Part shown: positions 1 to 12,568 of the stretch, piece after piece
Position numbering within the stretch: position 1 is the stretch's first letter
Layout: each line of letters begins with the position of its first letter
NCBI RefSeq assembly: GCF_000218685.1
Contig: NW_006763290.1
Span: 3,746,908 to 3,810,907, forward strand
DNA length: 64,000 nt
Source: Serpula lacrymans var. lacrymans S7.9
Lineage: Eukaryota; Basidiomycota; Agaricomycetes; Boletales; Serpulaceae
Reading direction: 5' to 3'
Position numbers and translations under genes: made by a program
The notes under the pieces: generated by a model
The model's input: the letters and a program-made list of their open reading frames with translations, nothing else
The model's database searches: none
What the model was told of the DNA's origin: nothing

Positions 1-1600
1 AGATGAAAAGCTCCCATGTGCCATATTCCCTTGTACGTCCTCAGAAGGTTGTGGTTGATAAGGTGGAAAGTCAACGACTGGCATAAAGTTGGATCCTAGA
101 AAACCTTCTTCAGATAAAGCGGGCTGAGAACTGATGATTTCTTGCAGAATCTGTTGGTCATGAGTACAAAAACGGCCCAGCAATTGATGATATACCCCCT
201 ATGCAGTGTTGTTAGTAACAGCTAGGTATCTTGACTCGGCAAAAAATGCTGAGGCCTGTGCATTGAAAGCTGGGGGTACCAGGTCATAGACTTTGTGTCC
301 TGGACATGCATACTTCTCCCAGACTTGCTGTAGGTACGGCATGTGAACTTTGACCTGTATCAAATAAATAAAAGTTAGTAAAGTGCAGTTAGGACCATAA
401 AAGGGGCACTCACCAAGAAATCTGTGAAGTTCCAACGTTCAGACTGTTGGAAGATGTTGTCAGGACGTCTGTGAGGTAATACTTTGTTCTTGTTATGCCA
501 AGGACAAGTTGAATTGGATTGCTGAACAAATAGATCGAGCTCGAGCTGTAACACAGGGATGAAAACAAAATGGAAAACAAGGCTGCTTGAATTCATCAGA
601 AACAAAGGGGTTGTACGAGATGTGACAATGCTTACCGTTCCAAGGTGTCATCAGGATTATATAGCCCATTATCAAGTCCTTCATCTAACAGTGCTTCAAA
701 ACCAGGAGCCCACCATTTTTGAAGCTAGCTCCAGAATATCTTGGGCTTAATATTGCAATGGGAACCTTTAAAAGCATATTGTAAGGTTTTGTCAAGAGCA
801 GGGTCATGTAAGTGTCATAGGAGTGTTTGGGTATTTGCTATGCCATTGTTCTCGGAACCAGGGTCACTCTGGGTAATGGGTGGCATCCCTTCAAGTTTCT
901 CAATAGTATCACAGAACCATCTGCAGATTAGACGTGGATTCCTATTAGTCCACCAAATCTTGAGCCATAGAATGTGGCCAGAAAACGGCTCTAACCCGAT
1001 GTGAAGGAACAGCTGGAAACACCTCCATTTGTTGTGTTGGTCAAAGTTCCAGAGGTCGTTAACACCAGCCGTCCAAAAATAGCTGCACTTCAACTGACAA
1101 TATTTGTGTGCTAAGACCTTGTTTGGATAATGCTCATTCATGTACCGCAAAATTAACTTGCTATTTGTTACAAAGGCTCGTCAGTTACTTGTTTTGTACT
1201 GCCAATCAAGGACGTACCGGGGCGTCATCACACCCTCTTCATCACGTAGCACGGCCTTCATGTCATGTGAACCCTGTTGTGGGTATTGCAGATGCAAACA
1301 TTTGATGGAGGGCCCAATACTCTCCATGGTGTGTGCTTGACCATGAGTGCTCTTGAGACCCCATTGCATACACTTTTTCTTAAGGAGGGAAAAACTGTGT
1401 GATTTCAAGATGAGTTTAATGTATTGTTAATAAATAATAAATATTCCAACACTCACAAGAGTATATATTGTGTTGTGTTGTAGTGGTCCTTCAAACGCAC
1501 AAGAATTTCTGGGTTCAAGTAACCAGCAGCAACATACTTTTCATCCAAGGCTGTATCACGTTGTCTGGGGCTATTGTCAATACAAAGGTCAGTTGTTTAT
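1..1600 (-). pseudogene. rve-type integrase/transposase-like gene, decayed, runs off the left edge
   Basis: Read on the minus strand, several exons give a coherent protein resembling a common basidiomycete integrase-core (DDE, rve-type) family, as I remember it. Exon remnants lie near 1600-1465, 1392-1180, 1150-640, 546-413 and 355-1, with GT-AG introns between several of them. Visible motifs are GVNDLWNFDQHNKW (first Asp region, about 1050), ITQSDPGSENNGI (second Asp region, about 850), KVLPHRRPDNIF (about 470) and YDLVPPAFNA (about 275). The frame is closed by stops at 815-817 (TGA), 725-727 (TAG) and 199-201 (TAG), and coding-like sequence continues past the last one to base 1. I infer a dead transposon-derived gene. 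The family assignment is from memory; the stops and reading frame are seen directly. Confidence 0.65.
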
Positions 1601-2539
1601 TGCTGTCAATGAAACAGAAATTTACGAGGTTGTGTATCAGTCCCATTTCAACCTGTACAATTGGGCATGGGTGTCACGGTGGTGAAAAATCTAGACGATG
1701 AGGAAACATAACAAAAGAGAACCTGTGCCAGCTAAAGTAAACGACTGAGCCTCACTGCCCCCACAATTTCTCTGTGATTCCCTTATCTCCTCCGAGTTTC
1801 CGCCTTTGCTATCTATGAAACTGATTACATTGAGAGTCATTATGTTGTTCTTAAAAGTGTATTATTTAGGATGTTTGATTTCCTGTTGAGTCAATGCAAG
1901 GATGAGTTGTTTATTGTAAAGGAAAGAGTATGCAACACATGGGATTTGCTTACCAACACATTTTTCCCTCATGTCCGGATGCAGGTGAATCCCACAAGCT
2001 GTTCCCTCATGCTTGAGATCACTTCAAGAAATTTGCTATTGTTGTTACTCACACTGCGTATGAGATATGCAGGGAGGCTTGTGTATATAAGATCCTGCAC
2101 AATGGCAGACAGGCCAGTGTATCCGAGTCTTCAGGTTGTCACTTATTCATACCATGGTTGACTTTACACCAGTTTTCAATTGCGAGGGCACCCAGCAGTG
2201 TAACCATTGTCTGACGTACTTTGACATTAATGTGCTGTTCATGTATGTAAAGGCCTGGGATGGTACCACACATTATGACCATAGGCATCAAGTCAAGGAC
2301 ACTAATTGACTTCCATTTGGTATGTTCTTGTTGCTAGATGTTGCCATTTGATTCATCGATTGATTGATGGATCAGATTTCACCGCCGTTCCCGAGCCACA
2401 TGTTGTTGACGTCAATACCAGGCGAGGCTTAGTGAAAGCATCATCTGCTGCATAATGTGGAGGTTAGTAATTGTGCTACATTAACACCATACACCGTTCT
2501 CACACGTTTCCCTTAGATAAAGTTTTCCCCAAGCAGCAT
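1601..2539. other. no recognisable gene
   Basis: Short open frames occur on the + strand (for example 1871-2161) but none shows a motif or a convincing exon structure. I see nothing assignable. Confidence 0.5.
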
Positions 2540-4525
2540 ATCAGTGCAGTTTCACTTCACCTTCAAGGCCTCCACAGGCTCCCATTCATCCTGGATTGAG
2601 CTCAAGGCCACCTTTGCAGGCTACCATTCATCCCAGATTGAACTCAAGGTCTTATGTTCCCGCAGTCCTCTCGCAGGCACCACCCACTATCAACAACACC
2701 GGCTTGGTTGGTTATACTGCTAACCACATTTGTCATGCACATCACCGCAGAAAGATAATAGCTGCAACCACTGAGCGTCAACACCATGTTACTCTGCGTG
2801 TTGCTATTCATCGGTTGAAAGAGGAGGGGAAGTCTGGCACAGTTTTAGTCGGGGTAAGCACACTTTATTATTATGTCCTTGATGCTTACTTATTTTTCAC
2901 ACATATTTTAGAACCTTGCACGTGATCTTACACTTCCAGTGGCATTGACGTGCTCAGAAGTTCAACGCACTGCCATTGAAAACCTATGGATGGAGTGGAT
3001 TGACTGGACCAGTAACTACAACCTCGCCTTAGAGTTGCTGGAGATGTATAGGTTGCCCAAGTTTTTACTCTATAGTCCTTGCCAACCTCAACTAAATTCG
3101 AACCATCTCATACTACACGAGGTATTCTATCAAGCTGGTGACAAGGACCCAATTCCTAAATTTGCTTCAAATTGTCAAGTTACTATTTTGCTTGTCATTA
3201 CGTACATGCAGTACAAAAACATCTTGATCTGGAAGGAGAGATTGAAGAACACAGGTGATGATGATGCAACAATGTCAGATGGGGATGGGTCAGACATTAG
3301 TGTCGCAGAAAAGGTTATTTCATAGTTATTGACAGTTAGCATCACACTAACTCATAGCATATAGGTCTTTTGTGCCGCGACTCAACCCAAGAAGGGAATT
3401 CGGAAATCTTGTACGCCAGAACAGCTTATTGTCAGTACCTCGTCATCTTTGAAACATACAAAGGTATGTACATACCTCCCATGTGTTTCCATTGTGCCCA
3501 TACATCCTTGTAGTATCAGACAATCACTTCGTCAAACGCAGGCCACTCAACAATATCTTCTCGTCACCAGTTGCCTAACCTAGTAAACAAAGTACCTGAG
3601 GGTGTAGCAGAGCCTGGGGCTAACAATTTTGACCTTGAAGATAACAAGATGGAGGAAGATGAGTTGGACAAAGACAAGAAAGATGAGGAATTCCAGGCAC
3701 GTGACAAGGAGGAACTTGAGCCAGTTATGGGTGCACAGTCCAAAGTTCGTCATCAGGCAAAACCGCTCTGTGAGTCCTGTATTCATTTAACTTCGGGTTT
3801 CCCTCATAACTCCCCTCAGCAAACATCAATTTTGGGACCTATGTATTATTCCCCATACCTACAGGAACTTTCAATCAGCTCCTCAAGAGCCCTTTGCCAT
3901 TCAATGTCCAAAGCAGGGCTAGCCAACCACGGGCTACTCTGGCTGTCAACTACAGTAGCAAATCAATGCTAGGTCCCCCCAGAAGCTTCAAGACGTGCCA
4001 TCCTGTTTTCATAGACAACCTCCTTCCTAGCCCTTCTGTCCCCCTTTAAAATATTATATTTCTGCACGGTGGAGATACCATGGCAAAACAATGGTACTAT
4101 AGGCTTTGGCGCAATAATGCTGACTCTGGTGAGCTGACTTCTTGCAGGAAGTGACCTTTAAAGACGAGCTGGCCAAGATGCTCATCGAGGCTAATTGCAT
4201 GTACTGGGGTACCAATCTCATGAAAATAGTCTACCAGTTTATTGCCAGCTGTCCTGTGCGCAATAAGGATCCATCTGAACTCCCTCCTCCTGAAATCCAT
4301 CATAGAAAATATGCTGCTTGTTTTGGGGAGGGTAACTGGACTGATACATTATATAACTTTCCTCAACCTCACTGCTGTAATGTGTTCTGTGCCTACTTTG
4401 CTCTCGATCCCGTGCTCACTACGCAAGACCGGTCCAATTCCTCCCAGTCTAGCTCACTGAAAATTTTTGTACCTCCCCAGGGGCAGACTGATGTCGATGA
4501 TATTGCGAGCACTCGTAGGTAGAAA
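2540..4525 (+). pseudogene. alpha-type kinase-like gene fragment (basidiomycete family), multi-exon
   Basis: Open stretches join across plausible introns. One is 2854-2911, which joins KSGTVLVG to NLARDLTLPV. Others lie near 3314-3364 and 3464-3513. The last coding piece, 4142-4522, contains FKDELAKMLIEANCMYW. In my memory this resembles the segment of expanded basidiomycete alpha-kinase proteins that precedes the kinase core (an E-A-x-C-x-Y-W stretch followed by a hydrophobic helix). The acidic, Lys-rich linker at 3571-3760 also fits that family's disordered middle. No nucleotide-binding or zinc motif of an alpha-kinase core is seen, and the frame closes at 4522, so the gene is probably truncated. 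It could instead be an unrelated Agaricomycete hypothetical protein. Confidence 0.35.
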
Positions 4526-5235
4526 AGAGGTTGTTAGCTAACATTGGCCTGTATGTTTTTTGTATGTTTTTTGGTAGGCCTCATCGCTCATGAGACCAAT
4601 CTCTGCTTCAGGTGTCACAAAATATTTATCTATTTGTATATTAGTGCTTTATGCTATGCACAGTGTGTTTGCTCTTACAAACAATTGAGTGGGAGTTAAA
4701 AAAAACCCTGCCGGGCTGCGGCTTCATCGAAAAGTCGAACTGTAACTAACAATCCACCGTACAGGAAAACCACTATCTACTGATAATCTACAATACCGAA
4801 ACGCGCGTGACATGGTGTGACATAGCGTGAGAAATTTCGTTTGCCTCGCCTCTCAGCTCATTCAAAACGAGCGCGTTTTGAAACGGCTGCTTTAGTAAAA
4901 GGTCCGCTGGTGACTGTTGTCACGTTCGTTACATTCTACCCCCGTCTACTCGCCCTCTGAATAAGTTTTAACTCGCTCTACAGTAGAACACTCTACTGGT
5001 TGAATTTTTGGTTTCAGTCTCTGCCGTCTGAGGTTAACAGCACAATGATGTTAGCCGAGTCCTGGTCTTTGCCAAAGCCCCCGGTCCAGGTAACCATACG
5101 AGCTAAAGCGGCCTCCTAAGTGAGCTAAGTTTTGTTAAAGCCTCCGGGCCAGAGAGTTGTTAAACTTAGTAAAGCCTGAGTGTGTGTAGCCTGTGGCGCT
5201 GCGCCACGGACATAAAACGTGTTGTCTTTCACAAC
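4526..5235. promoter_or_regulatory. upstream region of the CNH-GYF gene
   Basis: Noncoding and richer in CG dinucleotides than the surrounding repeat DNA. It contains repeated CGCGTGACATGG/TGTGACATAGCG-like words around 4800-4830 and CT-rich tracts. It probably holds the promoter and 5' UTR of the gene starting at 5236. No definite TATA box was identified. Confidence 0.35.
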
Positions 5236-8200
5236 ATGCCATACATATCCGCCTCTGTCCAACACTGGAATGACGCCGACAGAATGCTCCAAAACGACGA
5301 GTTATCCCCTGGAAATACGTTGCTCATTCCTGAAGAGCGGCTATTAGACAACAACAGCATTCGGAGTTTACCAATAGTTTCTGTAGCAGATGTGCTGCCT
5401 CCTTCCATCCGTCCTTCCACAGGCCATTCTCCATCCCTCACACCTCGCATATCTCCGCTGATGTCTTCTAGGTCTATCAGGTCGGAAACAGTGAGATCAG
5501 CAGCAAGAATCGGTGCACCTCGTGTTGGAACAGAAGTAGGTAGCACCTCGATATATCTTTCCGTTAGCCAGCATGTGTGTTCTGATTGCCTGGTGTTTAG
5601 CTTCGCCATCTGAATCGTCTTTCTGGTTTTTTATCTAATCTTCTGCATCGGCGCAATGCCACGAATTCAGCACCTTTGCATAACGGTGGTCCCGCAGTTG
5701 AGTCATCAGCCGGACCAGACGACTTATCCAACGCCAACCTTGCGAAATCCTTCACCGTTCCTCCCAGGGCAAATAGTCCTCCTCCCTCACTACCTCCACC
5801 AACCCTCCAAGAACTTGGTCTTTCGTTATCTGTGCTCACACCCGACCTATCACCACCCCATTTCAGTGCTCCACCAGCAAGCGGAGCATTTTTGGCTCCG
5901 CATTATTTATTACTTTGTCATTCACAGGGTCTCGACGTCTTTCCCCTCAAGTCTCCACCAGCTCTTCAACCATACGCTTTAATCCGAAGAGTGAATTTCA
6001 AGAATGTTGTCGTCATGGAACAACGCGGTGTCCTCGTGGCGATTGCTGGCAGGAGGGACGGAGTGCGAGTTTATGCCCTTGATGAAATCAAAAGAGCAGT
6101 GGAGTGGCGAATTGATATGGAGATTCGTAGAGAAAGAGATAGAATTAAAAGGGAAAGTTCTAAAAGGGTCGTTTGGGGTGGTATAGGCTTTGAACAGCGA
6201 GGTTCTGCGGCGAAAGGGAACACAGCAACCATCACACGAGCTGCCAACGTCGACCGCTCAGCAGCTGCGACACCAAACCCCAAGTCCCCCGCAATACATC
6301 CCAATGTTTTCACTGGTGCCCAGTTTGTAGATAGTCCACCTGCCTATATCAGCCCTCCCGACAGGACACCCATTCACCGGCCTCACGATCTCCCTTTTAT
6401 TCCTCCACCCATGGACCGCCATCGGGGCGTTGAGCATATGGATTCAAAAGTATCACAATGGCTTGAAGGTTCAAGTGAAGATGAGGCTATTGATATGCTC
6501 ACAGCCGGCGCCAGCGGGAGTCGAGCCTTAGATGAGCGAACTAGCGCATCAACGTCCCCCCACATCGGCGATAGTATGTCTACATCGCATTTCCTGACGG
6601 GAAATCAGTCCGCGCAGAGTGTCCACAGAGTTCGGCCTACTGATCCCAGTTTAGTTCGTCCAGATAACGCCTCCATAGTACCACCTGAACCGTTACCCTC
6701 TCCTAGTTTGTCGACCCTTCGACAAGCACTACAAGATACTTCGTTAGCTTTCCGTTCCGCACCAACATATACAGCTAACAATATAATGGGAGAACCCGAT
6801 GCCCATCATCCAGATATTGATGAAGAAGACGACGAAGACGGGGCTTCATCTACTGGAGAACGAATTACGTTGGCGCAGGCTTTAATGGAGAGTAGGCTTC
6901 CTCACCTACCCCCTCCAGTCACGCAGCACCTGCCACAATCGTCCCTAGCCCAAGTGCCACGCTCGGGACTGGCCGCAGTTGGTAGGGTTTCGTCAGACCT
7001 TCGTCTTTCAGATGCGCCTTCGCCGCACGGTCGTGTGGGTCAAATAGAGGTAAGACGCCGCCGATGGTCTGTGCTGGAAGGGCTCTTCTCCAATGCGAGC
7101 GGAATGTTGTTATCTCCCCCATTTTCTTATGAAGGTAACACACAACGTGCTCTGTTTTCTTTTACCGGTATTCACACCGTATATAAAAAGGCAGCAATAC
7201 AACATTTCCTCCAGAAGTATCTTTTTCGTCTCGAGGTTCTTTGTATACATCGCTTCATGTCCGGCCTGAAGCCACTCAAAATCACACCGCTACTTCAAAC
7301 GATGTTACGCCTGTCGTTTCATCGCAGCTAACGTCTCAGATGCCGTTGCGCTTTCTGCAGCGTAATCTCAACAACACGCACCATAATCGACGAGCTGATG
7401 TGCCGCTCCCCATGCCTCTTGTGGCAGATGTAGGCAAAGAAAAAGGCAATATACATCTCTCAACGGCTTCTCACGTGCCCCCGCCGAGGTTAGAGTATGT
7501 GAAGCTCCCGGGAACCAAGGGGTCCCTTATCGTCAAAGCTGTGGAGACTCCGAAGAAGAGGTATAACCCTATGAATACCATATATGGACCATGTTTACTC
7601 ATCTTTGTCTCATTAAGTTTTCTAGCTATTCTGTGCGGGGAGAATGGTGAGAAGGTTGAGTTGTTTGCTGGTACCTATCGTTCTGCCTTGGGTCTTTCGA
7701 GGACGTTCATTTTGCCTGACTCCCCACGATCATTGGAATTACAGCTACAAGGCGATGATCTAGTAGAGGTCTTTCTGGTGTTCTCCCAGAATGTTTTTGG
7801 CTTAGAACCTGCCACAGTAAGAGTACGAGAAGTTCGAATTGGACGAGCAGAACGAAGGGCAGCTCGACGCAGAGTCAGAGAGATACGGTCGGGTCAAACT
7901 GATATATTTGAGGGCGATCTTTTGGCTCCAGATGATGAAGATGCAAATATCAGTATCAATATTGGAGTATCTTTGGCTGGAAATGAAAGCCGGATTACAA
8001 GGACTACTTCAAATTCTCAGTTGCAAGATATCCCTCGGACATCCACCGAAATGAACCATGATACGGCTTTGGCTCATGCAGAAGAGCTTGTAGCCATGAC
8101 TACGACACACATGGGACCTTATACCACATTTCAGCAGCTTTCTTTTGCTCCCAAGTTCCCTCTGGCAACAATCGCCAATGATTATATCATTCCACCCACT

Positions 8201-9241
8201 TATCCCCAGTTTCTGGAATACCGTTCTGAATATGAACCTGGAAATAGTGACGCCGATCTATCCCAAACTCAATTTTCACCTCCGGGACTGCCGAAGCCCG
8301 TCCCAACACCCCCGTCGAAGTGGCTCTACCGCGACCCAAAAGGAGCTACTCATGGTTAGTCTTTATTAAGTATTGATACGCCTTATTAATATCATCCATT
8401 CATACATACAGGACCCTGGAAGGCCAGTCTCATGCAAGCTTGGTATAATGATGGCTTACTTCCCCCAGATTTACCTGTACGCAAAGAACAAGATACGCAG
8501 TTCATATTGTTAAAGGATCTAAGGCAGCAAAGTATTGATCCGAGTCATCCTTTTCGTTTGGTGGCACATAGCGGGTCAGAACCCCAATCATCATCTCTGG
8601 ATGTATCGAAACCACTACTTTCACCAGTTTCTTTACTCGCTCAACCCCGACATTTCGGCCCACCAGCTCTTTTTTATTCTTCGCGTGGTGGGCATAGCAC
8701 GACGATTGTTGACGCCCGTGGTCGCTCGGTGCTCCAAGGCCGATTTCTATGGAGCGAGGACAGCGGCCAAAAAGCATCGGAGTCATCCATGGGCGACATC
8801 AAACACCTAGAGGCATTTGACGTCGAAGATCGTTCTGTGATCGTAGCAATGCGCCAAGGTGGGCTGGAGGCCATGGATTTCGGCGATGCGTTGTTAAAGC
8901 CAGCTGATCAGTCGCGAACCGTTCTCCCCCACTTCACCCCTTCACCTTCCAACATAAATAGGCGGGAACCATTCGTTTGGAAGATAGGCACGCCCATAGC
9001 CTCGTCTTTCCCACCTGCTGCGGTGGTGCCATCCAAAGCGACAAGTTCGTACCCTGGCCGCAAACGAGCAGTAAAGACCGCTAGAGGGACAGGTGCTAGC
9101 ATCAACGGAGTTCACGAAGCCGTCGGCCAAAACGAAGTCCTTTTTCTGGGGCGAGAGGGAGATATCATCTATTTATGTGAGAGGACTGCGAATACCTTTA
9201 AGATCTTACGACTTTGTCCTGGTCACAGCGTAGCCAGTTGA
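5236..9241 (+). CDS. CNH-domain and GYF-domain protein (host gene, 5 exons)
   Basis: Model: exons 5236-5539, 5671-7134, 7215-7560, 7618-8354 and 8412-9241, giving 1226 codons; every junction is GT-AG and keeps the frame. Residues about 174-245 (PHYLLLCHSQGLDVF, then VLVAIAGRRDGVRVYAL) and about 680-790 (SFLAILCGENGEKVELFAG, VFGLEPATVRVREV) look like two halves of a citron-homology (CNH) beta-propeller, split by a long Ser/Pro-rich disordered stretch. Residues about 938-1000 match a GYF domain (KWLYRDPKGATHG, spliced to PWKASLMQAWYNDG). GYF domains bind proline-rich ligands; CNH domains are protein-interaction modules in Rho signalling and vesicle traffic. The C-terminus (NEVLFLGREGDIIYLC) again looks propeller-like. 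The start is the first Met in the open frame, so the N-terminus is uncertain, and the 131-nt first intron is the least certain. The gene is free of stops. Its cellular role is unknown. Confidence 0.8.
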
Positions 9242-10017
9242 AATTGTAAGTGGATTTGTCGTTCTACAGGTTACTATCCTGAATACACTTATTAGCTTAG
9301 ACTCTACTTGGTTCTTTTGGCTAGAACATTCATTGGTATTGGTGGTGTCGAGTAGTGTCCGAAAGCACAGTCGCAGTAGTGGTTGATCCGATTCTCTGGG
9401 CTTAACGTTTTATGGCTGGCTATTCGTTGCAATGTTTCTGGCTGTGACATGCACTGTGACACTGAGCTGATGAAAACTGGCACTACCCACAATCTAGATC
9501 ATTGCACACCTTTTCTCGGTTGATAATAATTAGCAGCTGGTTTTAGTTAGTTCAACAATAGATGATTTTATCGAGTGATTATGTTTTATTCCCGAACTCC
9601 ACCCATGGCTCTGCATCTACCATCGCTCATGCTGTAAACACCATAATATTACATACAGTATTACCACGTTGGAAATCTAGTTGAAATCGCGTAGTAAAGT
9701 GTGGTCTATTCAGATCTTCATCACCTCATTTTCAACACCTTCATACTCAATCAGCTTGAGCTCATCATTTCTAGTTTTAAGTAGCAAATTTCTATTTGGA
9801 ACATGTACCAAAACACACATTCTTTACCTATAAGTCCATACAAAATGATCTCTCAACTTAACAATGCCTTGAGAGCAGCACAGTGTTCTCTAATGCGTGC
9901 TAGGGTGCCATTCTTTGAAAAAGGCAAACCTAACCTTCAGACATATAAGCAACTTGGATATTGTCAACAGCGCAGTATTACTGTCAGGACCATTTCATTT
10001 TCCTCAATTCATTCATC
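9242..10017. other. 3' flank of the CNH-GYF gene, no gene seen
   Basis: AT-rich noncoding sequence containing the probable 3' UTR and terminator of the upstream gene. Short open frames near 9800-10010 show no motif. The boundary with the mobile element beginning near 10018 is not visible. Confidence 0.5.
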
Positions 10018-10188
10018 ATGTCCTGGCTTTCAGACATGTTCCCTATCACACTTTTGGCCCTAGGGTTAAAGGTGTCATTCACTATTCTTCTAGTTTTTGT
10101 CCTTACGGGCTTTCTAAACCATTATTACCACTTCTTATCATAATTCAGAGAATGGGCATGCTTCCCTGCCATCCAGCACAGTGGATAA
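10018..10188 (+). pseudogene. 56-codon single-helix membrane ORF, copy Y (one internal stop)
   Basis: ATG at 10018 reads MSWLSDMFPITLLALGLKVS and then a hydrophobic helix (FTILLVFVLTGFL). A TAA at codon 42 interrupts it, and a second stop falls at codon 57, exactly where copy X at 54215-54385 stops. In X, codon 42 is CAG. Of the first 39 codons compared by hand with X, 11 are identical, 17 differ synonymously and 11 change the residue, which suggests past selection on the peptide. A palindrome (10232-10243 with 10259-10273) and TATTTATAAA (10289-10298) follow downstream. The function is unknown. Confidence 0.6.
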
Positions 10189-10330
10189 AGGTGGTTGGCC
10201 AACCAGCTCCAAAACCTAATCAGTGTGCTTAGTCCAAAGTAGCACCCTATCATGGGGATGCTACTTCTGGACCCCACCTGCCAAACCTATTTATAAACCA
10301 TTCTCTAATGGCTTGACTCAACAGAAATTT

Positions 10331-10456
10331 TATATCTATGCCAATGTCAAGGAAAATTTTCAAGGACTCCAGTTTTATATATTGGGAGGTATTGCTCTTA
10401 TTATGATCATGTATGCGTTGTATCATTACAACACCCCCACAGACATGAAACTATAG
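10331..10456 (+). CDS. possible second short membrane ORF in element Y
   Basis: An open frame ending at 10456 contains LQFYILGGIALIMIMYALYH, a strong membrane-helix candidate, followed by a polar tail ending in DMKL. No clear counterpart was seen in the other two copies of the element, so this may be chance in T-rich DNA. Confidence 0.2.
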   Translation, partial: YIYANVKENFQGLQFYILGGIALIMIMYALYHYNTPTDMKL

Positions 10457-10459
10457 CTA

Positions 10460-11246
10460 TTAATATTTATGCTGTATGTATTTATGCTATGTATTAACTT
10501 TTGTAACCTAGCGCATGACTACTGTCTCTTTCTTCAAACATTTGATGGAATTTATTGTGGTGCTATGGGCTTACACAAAGACCTTGATACAAAACAGCCT
10601 CCAGGATGATTTTAGAGCTCAAGGTAGTACAGTAGGCATTATATTAACATTGACCCACCTTGACATCACATTATTTATAGCTTGTAAAGTTGCCATACTA
10701 GTGCAGTACACCAAGCTATGAAGCTTAAAAGCTGTGATAGTCACCTACTGTCAGTATTTCTGTGAATAAACTACCAATAAATCAAAATTAATTGCTAAAC
10801 AATACTGCCAGTATGTGTGGCACTTTTGGCACTTTTGGGACAGTGCAGTTTAGCGTCCAAAGGATCCAGAATAAATATCCACATGCGGCAGGGCACCTTG
10901 GTTTCTTTACATAACCCCCTGCAACATCCCACGGTAGCTACATGCAAAGAAGCAGCTCAGCGTCTTTGTGTGTCCCACTACTACTTGCTGTTGTTGACAG
11001 TAACAATGTCCATACATTTCCTCTCTATTCAACTCAAATTAGTCTCTTTAATTGCAGTCTTTTCAGGTATGTTATGTAATCTCCTGATTATCCAGCCCTT
11101 ACTCTCTTTTTACAGTATTATCATGCCATCAACATGGTCAAGGCTATCTCAATCTGTGAGACACTCCACCGTCTCTTTTTCCAACACCACCTCAATCCTC
11201 AGACACTTGTCTCATGTTGCTCCCACTGTATCCAGAGTGTTAAATT

Positions 11247-11286
<40 letters not shown>

Positions 11287-11690
11287 GGAGAGAGCAATGG
11301 AGAGGTATGAGCTCCATGCAACTGGTACATAGTATTATCTACCACATTGATCACTCACATTAGGGATCCAAAGGTCTCAGTAAAGAGTCTTTACAGGCTC
11401 TGGCGGACATCTGGACGGACTCTCAACACAGTAACAATTCAGTGATGGATAATGGCCCTAGCTATCTGATTGAAAAAGACAGCAATGTAGAATAGGCAAC
11501 AATACCTGAACACATAAAAGATGATGCAGCGCTCATCCATGCTGTGCACAATCTTCTTCAAAGATCCTTAATAAGCCTTTCTCCCTGCACTGATAGTCAC
11601 TAATAATTTTTACAGCTGGACATTATGTTGCTACACAGACTATTGTACCTGGAATCAACAAATTATACAGCTTCATGAATACTGGGCCCT
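10460..11690. other. no assignable gene; decayed transposon DNA likely
   Basis: Several unrelated short open frames (10515-10721, 10817-11248) are hydrophobic but have no motif. Sequence immediately upstream of the KDZ remnant may be its lost 5' exons, but no reading supports this. Confidence 0.35.
11249..11296. repeat. (AG)n microsatellite
   Basis: About 16 AG dinucleotides run from 11249 to 11279, followed by an interrupted AG-rich tail to about 11296. Confidence 0.95.
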
Positions 11691-11699
11691 GCATTTAGA

Positions 11700-12568
11700 G
11701 GACATTGCGACATCATATGTCAAATAGCAACATAATGGAGTGGGAAATAGTTCCCTGCCAATGGCAAGATAGCATGTCCATATCTGAGTCTCTTGCCTTG
11801 GCAGGATTTCTCCCAGCAATGCTGATATCACCAACATTTGCCTTCTCCTTCAAGACCCTGGAATTCTTTCGTTGTATACGCTTGTGGAAGCCATCATTCA
11901 GTGTTGAAGCTTTTCCAAAGATCATATGTGACCTGTATAATGTAAGTTCAAATTTGCTATATTATATTACACATCAGACTATTTACAAACTAAGGTGTCA
12001 CTCTGACGATTCTATAGAACAATGCTTGGTAACACATTTGACATCTGCCTCTGCATATTGCAAATTTTTAACAAGTGGGTTTGGTCAACAATTGACCGTG
12101 AGACCCCCCCATTAGAGGTTTTTACATGGCTGTCCTCCATGTGGCTATGAGGTAAAGTAATCCATGCAGTATATGTTTACTCACCAAGCTTACAGCTCAA
12201 TGGCAAACCCAACCTTCCATGGCATTGAATGATAGTTATTGACTGCAACAACTCCCTCAAGCATGCCTTGTTACCCAGCAAAAGGAAAGCTGGCAACAAA
12301 TAGAGATTTCATGAGAGTGACCACTTTTTTCCTCGGGATTATGTAGACCTTTATGCAAGCAAAGTTTTGAGACAGCCCCCAGAATTGGAAGTAGAGAAAC
12401 TGCATAAGGATGGAAATGATGATGAGACTTCCAAAATCACCCAGGCTGGAAAAAATCTGTGTACAGAGGACTGGAAGGCTGCAACCTCCTCAGACAACAA
12501 GAAAAAAATGTGGGCCCTCTTTGAAGAGATAGGGATCTTTGCTAGTGCTTGTTGCTATGGCCTTACAT
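11700..12568 (+). pseudogene. KDZ transposase remnant 1 (middle part), truncated by an LTR
   Basis: The Kyakuja-Dileera-Zisupton transposase family is recognised from FAFSFKTLEFFRCIRLWKPS and EAFPKIICDLYN (about 11840-11940), IDCNNSLK (about 12238-12262), HFFPRDYVDLYASKV (about 12323-12369) and LCTEDWKAATSS then MWALFEEIGIFASACCYGL (about 12451-12566). The last block is the usual start of the catalytic core. An intron-like GT-AG gap begins at 11941. A stop interrupts the frame near 12301 (NK*RFHESDH). The reading is cut at 12568, where a gypsy-family LTR begins, so the catalytic part is missing. The family identification is strong; the gene is dead. Confidence 0.75.

Noticed and set aside
7241..7331. 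Two overlapping genes meeting near 7241-7331
   Set aside because: An intron at 7135-7214 joins the two frames into one protein, so the overlap is the intron and its read-through.
10515..11248. Further membrane-protein genes after element Y
   Set aside because: The hydrophobic frames lack any conserved counterpart and T-rich DNA produces such frames by chance.
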